A model generated the notes under the pieces. The model was not told the origin of the DNA. It worked only from the letters and a program-made list of their open reading frames with translations, and did no database searches. 53,115 bases of DNA from a virus. The stretch covers positions 1 to 53,115 of IMG/VR virus record IMGVR_UViG_3300017605_000209; one strand, written 5' to 3'. Of this stretch, positions 20,392 through 27,873 are shown piece by piece. The translations under genes and the position numbers were made by a program. The number at the start of each line of letters is the position of its first letter. The stretch's first letter is position 1.

Positions 20392-22940
20392 GCCAAATCC
20401 TCGTTGCGACAGACTCTTATGATGAAATCCCCCTTAGTAATAAAGCTGGCTACTATATGTGGCAGGAGCTTAAGAGGGCTGGTGTCGAACGTGATAACTT
20501 TAGAGCACACAATACCTTAACTGCTAAGCCGATTCTGCTAGATCCCAACGAGAAGCCATCTGCCATTGTTACTTTGGGTGCGAATGCCCTTAGTCAAATC
20601 CTTGGCATTGAGCGGAAAGACCCGATCTTCTCAGAGGACTATCTGTGCTATCCCATCTGGAGCGAAAAGTATTCCACATGGGTAATTCCTGGCGAACGTC
20701 CGGAAGAGATTCAAAAGGGCCGACATCATATGATGCCCGTCCTGCAGTTCGCGTTCAAGCGGGCACTAGAGATTGCAAAGAATGGCCTGACGCTGGACAT
20801 CTCAGCCTATTTGCTGGACCCTACAGCCGACACATTCCAGCGGTGGGTAGACGAATACTTCAACTGGCTGCGAGTTAACCTGGATACGACCCTTAGTTAC
20901 GACATTGAGACTAACTATAAGCAGGGAGAGAGCGAGGACTCCCTAGGCAAAGACGAAGAGAACGAGGACTTCAGGATTCTACGCATATCGTTTGCCTATA
21001 GACCCAATGAAGCCGTGTCGATTCCATGGACAGCCGAGTACTGGCCTCAAATCGAGCGGATTCTTGCTTCGAATGGTACCAAGCTAGGATGGAACAGCGC
21101 CAATTACGACGATCCACGCATTCTCCAGTTCTTCCCGATTAATGGGGACCGGCTGGATGGAATGCTCATGTGGCACGTCCTGAATTCGGCCCTTCCAAAG
21201 TCCCTAGGGTTTGTAACACCATTCTACGTACCAACAACAAGCCTTTGGAAGCACTTAAGCAGCGATCAACCGGCGTTCTACAATGCTAAAGATGCTGATA
21301 TGGCCCTCCGCTGCTACTTGGGGATCAAAAACGACCTGATTAAGAACAAGCAGTGGGACATTTTCATGCGGCACGTCGTAGAATTGAACCGTGCCCTGAC
21401 CTATATGTCTGGAAAGGGTGTAATCCTGGATCAAGTGGCCCGTAAAGAGGCTGAAACCAAGGTTCAAACCCTACTTGATGGTACACAACTAAGCATTGAT
21501 GCGGCGATTCCTCAGGAAGTCTTTAAACTGAAGGCTTACAAGAAAACACCTAAGGATACCAGCGGGCTTATCCTGACTGATGGCATCTTACAGGAGAAAG
21601 TGTGCGTCAAATGCGGCGAGGTTAAGCCCAAAAAGCCACATGATGCTCTGTGCGGTGGCGAAGTCGTAAAACGGGACTATAAGACCAAGCTGTGGGCTCT
21701 AAAGCAGGAGTTCAAGCTCAGCAAACAGAGCTTAACACGGTACCAGGAAGTAGTTGGGCACATTCCAATTTACGACCACAAAGAAAAGACGACCACCTTT
21801 AATGAGAAGGCAATGCTCAAGCTCATTAAAACCTATAAGGAAGATAAACTCTATCCAAGGATTATAGAATATCGTGGACTTCAAAAGCTTCTCAGCACGT
21901 ATATTGGAATATGCGATAGTAGCGGTCGTATCAATGGTGGTATGCCTTGTGGGGCTGATGGCCGCATACATACTATCTATACTCACAATCCTAGCACTCT
22001 TAGATTAGCGTCTCAGAACCCTAATCTTCAGAATCTGCCTAGGCCAAATTCGAAAGATCCAAATGCGCTTGCGAACCTCATTCGTAACTTTATCATCGCG
22101 GCAGAAGGACACACGTTTGCGGCCAGAGACTATTCCGGTATCGAGGCTGTCCTTGTTGGTTACTTTGCAGCGAGTCCTGGCTATATCCGATTGGCCAAGA
22201 TGGATGTGCATAGCTTCTACACAGCCTATGCGCTCCACGAACTCGATGGTAGAGTCTCAGCAAATGACCTCCCATTGCTCAGTTGGGACGACGACAAACT
22301 GCGCAAGCGATTGTCTGAGATTAAGAAAGAATTCAGCTATGACCGTAACACCCTGTATAAGCACCTGATTCACGGTGGCAACTACAAGCAGGGAGCAAAG
22401 GGAGCCGCTGAGAAGATCTTCTTGGAAACCGGCGTGGAGTATGCTGTTAGCTTGGTACAGAAGGTCATGCATATTTATTTTGAACTGTTTCCTGAGATTC
22501 CAAAGTGGCATACGGCTACACTGCTGCAGGCTGAGCGGGATGGCTACTTGCGCAATCCTTTCAACTATGTGCATCGTTTCAACAAGGTGTTTGACTGGGA
22601 AAAGATCGGCGGGAAGTGGCAGCGTAAGCATGGGCCTGACACCAATAAGGTCATTGCGTTCTTGCCACAATCGACGGCGGCAGGTATCATCAAGGAAGCG
22701 ATCCTGAGATTGTTCTTCGATCGGTTTGAAGAGGCTGGTCAGTTCCTTAGGCTGCAGATTCACGACGAAATCTTCAGCGAGGTTCCTGACTCATTGGTAC
22801 AAATCGTTGACGCCATTAAAAAGGAAGAGATGGAGAAGCCCATCCTTTCGATGCCCCTACCGGCAAGCTACAACATGGGGCCGTATCTGACAATTGACAC
22901 CGAGCCTAAGTTTGGCAAGCGGTGGGGGAGTATGAAATGA
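20388..22940 (+). CDS. Family A DNA polymerase with 3'-5' exonuclease
   Basis: An 850-residue replicative polymerase. About 1-135 resembles the uracil-glycosylase-like N-terminal domain seen in some phage polymerases. The DEDD exonuclease has SYDIET (D172, E174), GWNSANYDDPRI and YNAKDADMA. Polymerase motif A is near 580 (ARDYSGIEA), motif B near 655-678 (KHLIHGGNYKQGAKG) and motif C near 790 (QIHDEIFSEVP). A cysteine group CVKCGEVKPKKPHDALCGG at about 405-425 is an unusual zinc-ribbon-like insert before the polymerase domain. It likely works with the Prim-Pol/helicase. The MazG gene overlaps its stop. Confidence 0.93.
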   Translation: MSQILVATDSYDEIPLSNKAGYYMWQELKRAGVERDNFRAHNTLTAKPILLDPNEKPSAIVTLGANALSQILGIERKDPIFSEDYLCYPIWSEKYSTWVIPGERPEEIQKGRHHMMPVLQFAFKRALEIAKNGLTLDISAYLLDPTADTFQRWVDEYFNWLRVNLDTTLSYDIETNYKQGESEDSLGKDEENEDFRILRISFAYRPNEAVSIPWTAEYWPQIERILASNGTKLGWNSANYDDPRILQFFPINGDRLDGMLMWHVLNSALPKSLGFVTPFYVPTTSLWKHLSSDQPAFYNAKDADMALRCYLGIKNDLIKNKQWDIFMRHVVELNRALTYMSGKGVILDQVARKEAETKVQTLLDGTQLSIDAAIPQEVFKLKAYKKTPKDTSGLILTDGILQEKVCVKCGEVKPKKPHDALCGGEVVKRDYKTKLWALKQEFKLSKQSLTRYQEVVGHIPIYDHKEKTTTFNEKAMLKLIKTYKEDKLYPRIIEYRGLQKLLSTYIGICDSSGRINGGMPCGADGRIHTIYTHNPSTLRLASQNPNLQNLPRPNSKDPNALANLIRNFIIAAEGHTFAARDYSGIEAVLVGYFAASPGYIRLAKMDVHSFYTAYALHELDGRVSANDLPLLSWDDDKLRKRLSEIKKEFSYDRNTLYKHLIHGGNYKQGAKGAAEKIFLETGVEYAVSLVQKVMHIYFELFPEIPKWHTATLLQAERDGYLRNPFNYVHRFNKVFDWEKIGGKWQRKHGPDTNKVIAFLPQSTAAGIIKEAILRLFFDRFEEAGQFLRLQIHDEIFSEVPDSLVQIVDAIKKEEMEKPILSMPLPASYNMGPYLTIDTEPKFGKRWGSMK

Positions 22941-23254
22941 AACTACGTGATTATGAGAATTGGGTAGAGAGACAGGCAGCATATCCACTGGACAACATTA
23001 ACTATAGTTTTGTGGGGCTGGCTGGTGAAGTTGGCGAGGCTATGGAATGGCACAAGAAAGTCAACCTCAGAGCCCAGATTTGCAAGCTTGGTAAGAATGA
23101 TTTGAAGTCTGAGCTTGGCGATGTGCTTCACTATACGGTCAGGATCGCTCGTCACTATGGCTGGACAGTCAAGGATCTTATTAATGACAACGTCGAGAAA
23201 ATCGAGAAGCGTGTCCAAGAACGGAACACGCCCAAACAAGCGATTGGAGCTTAA
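22937..23254 (+). CDS. MazG-like nucleotide pyrophosphohydrolase
   Basis: A 105-residue, all-helical protein with the MazG pattern: GLAGEVGEAMEW (ExxE) and KSELGDVLHYTVRIA (ExxD). These acids bind Mg for splitting NTPs or dNTPs into monophosphate and pyrophosphate. It begins at the ATG overlapping the polymerase stop. In phages MazG proteins may adjust dNTP pools or lower ppGpp; this one sits among other nucleotide genes. Confidence 0.85.
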   Translation: MKLRDYENWVERQAAYPLDNINYSFVGLAGEVGEAMEWHKKVNLRAQICKLGKNDLKSELGDVLHYTVRIARHYGWTVKDLINDNVEKIEKRVQERNTPKQAIGA

Positions 23255-23259
23255 ATAAT

Positions 23260-23670
23260 ATGGCAGTGATTTACTTGGCGGCACCATCAAAGTTTCATGA
23301 AGAGGCTAAAAAAGTTCGGGATCATTTTGTAGCCAATGGTATTGATGTGAATTCTCGTTGGCTAGAACTTAATGAAGTTAGATACGACAAAACTCCTGAA
23401 GAAATGGAACGTGAAGCTATTGAGGATCTTGAGGATATTTGTGCCTCAGATGGTATGGTAGTATTGCATTATGCCCCATCAGAAGGCAAGTCCTTTGAAC
23501 AGGGCTTCTTCTTGGGCATCTCAGGAGCTTTACAGAAAAATAACAAGATGATTGTAATCCTTCCAGAAGATTATGGATTTAGTGAGAATGTTTTTCATTC
23601 TGTTAAGGACATCTACAACAAGGTCAGCACCGTGGAAGAAGCAATTAACCTAGTGAAGGAGTGGCAATGA
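23260..23670 (+). CDS. Nucleoside 2-deoxyribosyltransferase-like protein
   Basis: A 136-residue Rossmann-like protein: VIYLAAPSKFHEEAKKVRDH at the start, SRWLEL, an acidic AIEDLEDICASDGMVVLH stretch, and GKSFEQGFFLG, where the glutamate would be the nucleophile of NDT-family enzymes. The family exchanges or hydrolyses the base of deoxynucleosides or their monophosphates. It fits the neighbouring MazG and dNTP hydrolase genes, suggesting nucleotide salvage, but the related fold also occurs in NAD-degrading proteins. Confidence 0.72.
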   Translation: MAVIYLAAPSKFHEEAKKVRDHFVANGIDVNSRWLELNEVRYDKTPEEMEREAIEDLEDICASDGMVVLHYAPSEGKSFEQGFFLGISGALQKNNKMIVILPEDYGFSENVFHSVKDIYNKVSTVEEAINLVKEWQ

Positions 23671-23903
23671 GCGAAAATGAAGCACCAACATACCCCAATC
23701 AGAGGGCATTCGATCTAGTAAAGGAAGAACTGGCAAGAGGCGGCGCACTCACCTTTGAGCAAATCGGTGAAGTGTTCGGACCTGATTTCTGGATCATGGT
23801 TGTATACTCGCTGATGGATGCACAAGACGCAGCACGAGCCATCCAAGGAGCTATCAACCGACTGTCAGTTCGTGAAGTTAAAAAGGGAAAGAAGGCCAAC
23901 TAA
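23667..23903 (+). CDS. Hypothetical helical protein
   Basis: A 78-residue helical protein starting at an ATGA overlap. It has two amphipathic helices and a basic tail (REVKKGKKAN). It lies between two nucleotide-metabolism genes and overlaps the next by TAATG, so it may be an accessory subunit. No family is recognised. Confidence 0.6.
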   Translation: MSENEAPTYPNQRAFDLVKEELARGGALTFEQIGEVFGPDFWIMVVYSLMDAQDAARAIQGAINRLSVREVKKGKKAN

Positions 23904-24382
23904 TGAGCAAAGAGCAGAAGCCAAGCAACCCTAAGGATCTTATTGGTACCAACAAAGTTCCTCTCGGCTTGGTGCCCGATACAACAAAGGTGCTTCTAGC
24001 TCTTGGCCATCTTGAGGGCAACCTGAAGTACGGATTGGTAAATTGGCGGGAAGCTGGCGTTCGGTTTAGTATCTATATCGACGCACTAGAGCGGCATGTG
24101 GCGAAGCTAAAGGCCGGTGAATGGGCCGATCCCATCACAATGGTACCTCATCTTGGCAACGCAATGGCATGTCTAAGCATCATCACAGATGCGGTTTATG
24201 CGGGTAAATTAATCGATGATCGGCCGATGACAACTATGGGTTTCAAGCAGGCATCGCTGCCGGGACAGATGTCGGTACCAGAGTTAATTGACAGTGCGGT
24301 AATTATCGTGAAGCATTTGAGGGAGTTGTTCGGAGACAGTAAGCCGATTGACTACTTCATCGATGGACCAAAGCAGAGGTAA
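23903..24382 (+). CDS. dATP/dGTP diphosphohydrolase-like protein
   Basis: A 159-residue helical protein matching the phage family annotated as dATP/dGTP diphosphohydrolase (formerly DUF5664): NPKDLIGTNKVPLGLVP, then KYGLVNWREAGV, HVAKLKAGEWADP and HLGNAMACLSIITDA. Such proteins belong to the MazG-like all-alpha NTP-hydrolase group. In 2-aminoadenine phages a related enzyme supplies dGMP, but no purZ-like gene is present here. The start overlaps the preceding stop. Confidence 0.75.
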   Translation: MSKEQKPSNPKDLIGTNKVPLGLVPDTTKVLLALGHLEGNLKYGLVNWREAGVRFSIYIDALERHVAKLKAGEWADPITMVPHLGNAMACLSIITDAVYAGKLIDDRPMTTMGFKQASLPGQMSVPELIDSAVIIVKHLRELFGDSKPIDYFIDGPKQR

Positions 24383-24384
24383 AG

Positions 24385-24525
24385 ATGACAAGAGAGGAAC
24401 TAGAAAATCTACCTGTTGGGGATATTACAATCAATTTTGTCTTGCTTGAAATTTTGAAAGAATTGAAAGATATCAAAGCAGATTTAGAAGATCTTCATTG
24501 TTTGATCTTTGACAACATACAGTAA
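24385..24525 (+). CDS. Hypothetical small helical protein (46 aa)
   Basis: A 46-residue acidic protein with a likely coiled coil (LLEILKELKDIKADLEDLH). It starts three bases after the preceding stop, and its stop runs into the A-rich arm of the terminator. It is the last gene of the + strand block. Confidence 0.55.
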   Translation: MTREELENLPVGDITINFVLLEILKELKDIKADLEDLHCLIFDNIQ

Positions 24526-24530
24526 AAAAA

Positions 24531-24564
24531 AAGAGCCCCAAGGACTTAAATCCAAGGGGCTCTT
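24531..24564. terminator. Bidirectional Rho-independent terminator
   Basis: AAGAGCCCC and GGGGCTCTT form a 9-bp stem, with an inner GGA/TCC pair and loop. A run of A precedes it and TTTTT lies just after it, so it ends transcription on both strands. It sits exactly between the converging early (+) and late (-) blocks. Confidence 0.9.
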
Positions 24565-24591
24565 AGTTTTTGTGGGCTTGTTTTTCAGCCC

Positions 24592-25197
24592 CTATTCGGT
24601 GTAGGGCTCAAGGACACGCTTGAGAATGCTCTGAGGAACTCCTCCGGTAATTCTTCCTGCTTGCCATCCTACCTGTAGAATCGAAATTACTTTGTGATCT
24701 TTGTTAAGTACTGGCGAACCGCTGTTTCCTGGGGCTGCTGTACAATCAAATAGCATCCAGCGTTCGTTGCGGTCGTCACCAACAATGGTGATATCAGGGA
24801 ATGAAACCTCCCCACTGAATACAATCATGTTGGGCATGCCATAAGGGAATCCATGGATTTCGATAGGATCATGCATCTTTGGTGCTTTATCTGAGATCTT
24901 GAGGGCGGGGGCTCCGAAGGCTGCACGGACAACAGCAATGTCTGCTTCTTTATCGGCCATTACGACATCTACACGCTGGCCTAGGATGTGTGGGACAGGT
25001 GACTTTTCTCCTGATTCATCCTCCAGGACACAGTGAGCGGCAGTTGCGTAGAGATGCTGTTTTTCGTTGATGCTGAAGGCAGTGCAGAAGTTATTTCCGG
25101 CAGCGTTTTGTAAACCTTGAACACTCTTTGGGGGGCCTGCGCTAGGGCTGATTGTCACAACTAGGAACAACAGCGTAGCAACAATTAATCTTTTCAT
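24592..25197 (-). CDS. Secreted trypsin-like serine protease
   Basis: A 201-residue protein with a signal peptide (MKRLIVATLLFLVVTISPSA) and the complete chymotrypsin-fold triad: H55 in TAAHC, D86 in ADIAVV, and S159 in GNSGSP. Three cysteines (38, 56, 152) are present. It resembles bacterial extracellular or HtrA-type protease domains without PDZ. It would act in the periplasm or outside the cell. It is the last gene of the - strand block, right before the terminator, so it is likely transcribed from the promoter upstream of the exonuclease and perhaps from late read-through. Exported serine proteases are uncommon in phages. Confidence 0.82.
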   Translation of the reverse strand: MKRLIVATLLFLVVTISPSAGPPKSVQGLQNAAGNNFCTAFSINEKQHLYATAAHCVLEDESGEKSPVPHILGQRVDVVMADKEADIAVVRAAFGAPALKISDKAPKMHDPIEIHGFPYGMPNMIVFSGEVSFPDITIVGDDRNERWMLFDCTAAPGNSGSPVLNKDHKVISILQVGWQAGRITGGVPQSILKRVLEPYTE

Positions 25198-25491
25198 CTA
25201 TCTCTCCGGGGGTGAGGTCTCCTTTTTCTTGCGAGGCTTGCTGAGTGCGAACTCCGTAACCTTCTGAACCATTGGCCGTGGAATGAAGGTGCGACCTCGA
25301 AAACGTTCGGTGCCATCCTCTGTGGAATGCTCATTAACCACCGAAATACCGACTTCATCATCAGCAATAATCCAGCCCAAAGTGTTGACTACTAGAGGCT
25401 GGTGAGTTGATGCAATGCCGTGAGCCGAAGAAAAATTGTCAGTGTCTTGCCAAGCGTCGTGCCACGTAACGAGAACCAAGCGTCTATTCAT
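25198..25491 (-). CDS. Hypothetical conserved protein
   Basis: A 97-residue protein with MNRRLVLVTWHDAWQDTDNF at the start, GWIIADDEVGISVV, FRGRTFIPRPMV and a Lys-rich tail. It reads like a small single-domain phage protein whose relatives I believe occur in other podophages, but I know no function. It abuts the protease gene, so the two are co-transcribed. Confidence 0.6.
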   Translation of the reverse strand: MNRRLVLVTWHDAWQDTDNFSSAHGIASTHQPLVVNTLGWIIADDEVGISVVNEHSTEDGTERFRGRTFIPRPMVQKVTEFALSKPRKKKETSPPER

Positions 25492-25497
25492 AAGTCC

Positions 25498-25737
25498 TCA
25501 CGTAAGCCAAAGAGCGAAGGCGGAACCACAACAACCGCCCACAATGTAAGCTGCCTTTTCCTGCCAAGTGTTCGCAGCAACAGCAAATTTCGTTAAAATC
25601 AAAGCGTTAGCTGCAATAACCGTATCGGTAGAGATTGTACCAATGTAGGAGTGTAGGGCGATAAAGCGGGTGTTGGCTACGACTAGTCCATACTGCGTAG
25701 CCATCAGGAAAGCAATCCTTAACAACCCTAAAATCAT
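25498..25737 (-). CDS. Hypothetical membrane protein
   Basis: A 79-residue hydrophobic protein with about two to three membrane helices (LLRIAFLMATQYGLVVAN, TVIAANALILTKFAVAAN, YIVGGCCGSAFALWL). It starts with an ATGA overlap with the exonuclease stop. A small multi-helix protein beside a secreted protease could be a second holin or transport aid, without direct support. Confidence 0.58.
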   Translation of the reverse strand: MILGLLRIAFLMATQYGLVVANTRFIALHSYIGTISTDTVIAANALILTKFAVAANTWQEKAAYIVGGCCGSAFALWLT

Positions 25738-26513
25738 AGAACCCGTGTCTTGGCTGACTTTGAACGGTCGGCCTTCTGTTCACGGAACCAACCACCACAC
25801 GCTTGACATTGATACCGCTGATAAACTTGGCTGATAGCTCTATGGACGCCACGAGATTGAACGTGGGTTGAGCCACAGCGGGGGCAACCTGTCTGTCCGA
25901 ACAACTGACGATTGATATGGTTCTGAACGTAGGGCTGAAGCTTTTTGAAAACGGCCTCAAGTAGGAGAACGTCCTGCTTGTTGTAACGAACCATCTTTTT
26001 AACAGCTTCCTTTTTCCCCGCCAGAACATCCAGCCAAAGTTCAAGTGATGTGTGGATCTTCCGACCGACACCAAGAACCTTGCCAAGGTAGTTCAGGTTG
26101 TTCGCATTGAACAGGAACCTGTCCTTAGCCACTTTTTTAGTATCGATTTTAGTGATTGGGGGAAGTGGTGATAAGCCCTGAATTAACATGCGGGCTTCAA
26201 CGAATTTAATGTCGAAAGCATCCCCATTGTGATGTACAATTACGTCAGCATCACTCAATACTTTATGGATAGTCTTTAGAACATGGGAATCGTCGTGAGG
26301 ATCTTTTGCGTAAAGCTTTGGATCATCCAGAACGCTTACAGATTCTACCTTGTTGCTATCAAGTTCCTTCCAGCAAGCAGAGATAACGTAACGTTCTTTA
26401 AGGATGTTGTCCGGATTAATCCAGTCATTGTAACGAAGCTGAAACACGCTAACGACGTTCGGGCTTGTTTCAATGTCCCACAGAATAATCTTGGGACTGT
26501 TAGATTTACTCAT
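25734..26513 (-). CDS. DEDD 3'-5' exonuclease with C-terminal zinc ribbon
   Basis: A 259-residue RNase H-fold exonuclease: LWDIETSP (first D and E), HNGDAFDIKF (second D), and YNKQDVLLLE (final D with the YxxxD spacing of DnaQ-like enzymes). The last 60 residues add a four-cysteine ribbon (GCPRCGSTH, CQACGGWF) and a basic tail, likely for nucleic-acid binding. It would trim DNA or RNA ends. The polymerase already has its own exonuclease, so this is a second activity. An AAGGAG site and a promoter lie directly upstream. Confidence 0.82.
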   Translation of the reverse strand: MSKSNSPKIILWDIETSPNVVSVFQLRYNDWINPDNILKERYVISACWKELDSNKVESVSVLDDPKLYAKDPHDDSHVLKTIHKVLSDADVIVHHNGDAFDIKFVEARMLIQGLSPLPPITKIDTKKVAKDRFLFNANNLNYLGKVLGVGRKIHTSLELWLDVLAGKKEAVKKMVRYNKQDVLLLEAVFKKLQPYVQNHINRQLFGQTGCPRCGSTHVQSRGVHRAISQVYQRYQCQACGGWFREQKADRSKSAKTRVL

Positions 26514-26547
26514 TCAGACTCCTTAAAATTTGGTCAGATGTAAATGG

Positions 26548-26576
26548 AGTTTACCATGAAGGAGCCGAATTGTCAA
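26548..26576 (-). promoter_or_regulatory. Sigma70-like promoter (- strand)
   Basis: Read on the - strand: TTGACA, a 17-base spacer, then TAAACT. The TGA of TTGACA is the stop codon of the gene upstream (26573). It gives the exonuclease-to-protease group its own transcript, separate from the late genes. Confidence 0.65.
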
Positions 26577-26842
26577 GGCATGTTCTGCTCTGGCATGGGT
26601 GTTCGTTTTTGCTGTTCAAGGAGTTGAAGCATCTGTAATGCCACAGGATAGGGCACCGGAGAAGCGCCTTGTGGAACACCAAACTCATTGCCCTCGGTCA
26701 GACGGTTCTTATTGAGTTTTTGCTGGCTCCCGTCGTCTGATGGATTGTGCAGGCCAAGACCCCGCAATGCATCGAGTGCAGCCGAGCCCATACCGGGACC
26801 TTCTTGCGGAAATACCATTGGCATATATTTACTTTGTTTCAA
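26573..26842 (-). CDS. Hypothetical virion-associated protein
   Basis: An 89-residue Gln/Pro/Gly-rich protein (YMPMVFPQEGPGMGSAALDA, GASPVPYPVALQMLQLLEQQ). The composition resembles the ejection-type proteins nearby. It overlaps the preceding gene by 14 bases. Function unknown. Confidence 0.5.
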   Translation of the reverse strand: MKQSKYMPMVFPQEGPGMGSAALDALRGLGLHNPSDDGSQQKLNKNRLTEGNEFGVPQGASPVPYPVALQMLQLLEQQKRTPMPEQNMP

Positions 26843-27056
26843 ACAGGCTGCAACAGCCTTTAGGATCGATGTTTCCAGCGACTAATTCACACGAACTAGG
26901 TGCCTTAAAATACTCGCAGTTCTGACATTCAAACGGGCCAGATTCAGAGCCCATGTAAAGGACAGTTGGTTTGCCACCAATCATCACCTTAGTGTCCTGC
27001 GCCAGCTTCCCTGCAGGCTTTGCGGTTTCTTTAAGTGCTTTTAATGGTACACTCAT
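26829..27056 (-). CDS. Small Cys-motif protein
   Basis: A 75-residue protein with a basic start and a C-terminal cysteine set: ECQNCEYFKAPSSCELVAGN, then IDPKGCCSLF. The CxxCxYF...C...GxC spacing resembles the four-cysteine motif of high-potential iron-sulfur-like proteins found in several phages. A metal site is probable; the role is unknown. It joins its neighbours through TAATG overlaps. Confidence 0.58.
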   Translation of the reverse strand: MSVPLKALKETAKPAGKLAQDTKVMIGGKPTVLYMGSESGPFECQNCEYFKAPSSCELVAGNIDPKGCCSLFETK

Positions 27057-27283
27057 TAGCCACCACCTAAAGCAGCGACCTGACGAGACAACTCGGCTAC
27101 TTGCGCAGCTTCGATAGCATGCTTAAGGCCCAAGATAGGACTCTTGGTGGCGGCTGCTTTGTCTTTTGGAGACGCTGATGACGTTTCTCTAATTGCATTG
27201 AGACCCTGTAAAGCCTTATTCTTCTGTTTAGGGTGTTTCTCATTGGCTTTAGCAGACTTTTTAGAGTGTTTATCGTGTCTCAT
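27056..27283 (-). CDS. Hypothetical basic protein
   Basis: A 75-residue, Lys-rich protein (HDKHSKKSAKANEKHPKQKN) with an Ala-rich helical tail. The sequence looks disordered and could bind DNA, either packaged or injected. It is coupled to both neighbours. Family unknown. Confidence 0.52.
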   Translation of the reverse strand: MRHDKHSKKSAKANEKHPKQKNKALQGLNAIRETSSASPKDKAAATKSPILGLKHAIEAAQVAELSRQVAALGGG

Positions 27284-27873
27284 TACTTCTGTCCATAAGG
27301 CGATACGAGATCAGAGTACTTTCTAAGTGGGTTTATCTTTTTCTCTAGCTCATCTTTCTTGCCAGCGAACTCGTCGTAGAGCTTTTTGCCTGCATAACCG
27401 AGCCCTGCTGTTGCTCCGCCAGTTAGAATGGCTGCTTCAGGGCTGATTGCACCTGTTTCACTTGCCATATTGCGTCCACCGTTTGCTAAGATGCGGCTGT
27501 AGGCTGCTTCCAGTGGGTTTGCGATGGCTTGTGCGGCTGGTCTAGCTGCGTTAAAGGCCGCTTCTGCACCCTGAGGCACGAATTCAGCCGCTGGAGCTAG
27601 ACTTTCGACACCTCTGGCAATATTAGCTGCTGATCTGGCTGCACCAAGTTCTGGTGCTCCCATAACCATACTGCCTATTGCAAGTGGTGACGTGAAACCT
27701 CGGAGCCCTTCAAGAGCCCCGGCACCGAAACCACGTAACCGAGCTTCCATGGGTGACCTGTCCAGACTAGGTGCATCCAGAGCTTCTTGGGCGGGTTCGA
27801 TGGCTGACTTTGGAACAAGTGGCGTAGTGGCAAAGTTATACGCTGACTTGAGGTAATCGAGTGGTCCTGGCAT
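27283..27873 (-). CDS. Probable ejected protein, MPGPLD tag
   Basis: A 196-residue Ala/Gly-rich protein with amphipathic and hydrophobic helices (GAGALEGLRGFTSPLAIGSM, then TGGATAGLGYAGKKLYDEF). The composition is like the large ejection protein upstream. Its N-terminus MPGPLDYLKSA matches that of the adjacent ART-like protein (MPGPLDALKKA), although the rest differs. The shared start may direct both into the virion, or show a partial duplication. Confidence 0.55.
   Translation of the reverse strand: MPGPLDYLKSAYNFATTPLVPKSAIEPAQEALDAPSLDRSPMEARLRGFGAGALEGLRGFTSPLAIGSMVMGAPELGAARSAANIARGVESLAPAAEFVPQGAEAAFNAARPAAQAIANPLEAAYSRILANGGRNMASETGAISPEAAILTGGATAGLGYAGKKLYDEFAGKKDELEKKINPLRKYSDLVSPYGQK

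Noticed and set aside
23903-24382. Evidence for a 2-aminoadenine (Z) genome
   Set aside because: Only a dATP/dGTP-hydrolase-like gene is seen; no adenylosuccinate-synthetase-like purZ or datZ gene is recognisable in the window.
24505-24530. Promoter from TTGACA near 24510
   Set aside because: No -10-like sequence lies 15-19 bases downstream; the area is the coding end of a small gene and the terminator's A run.
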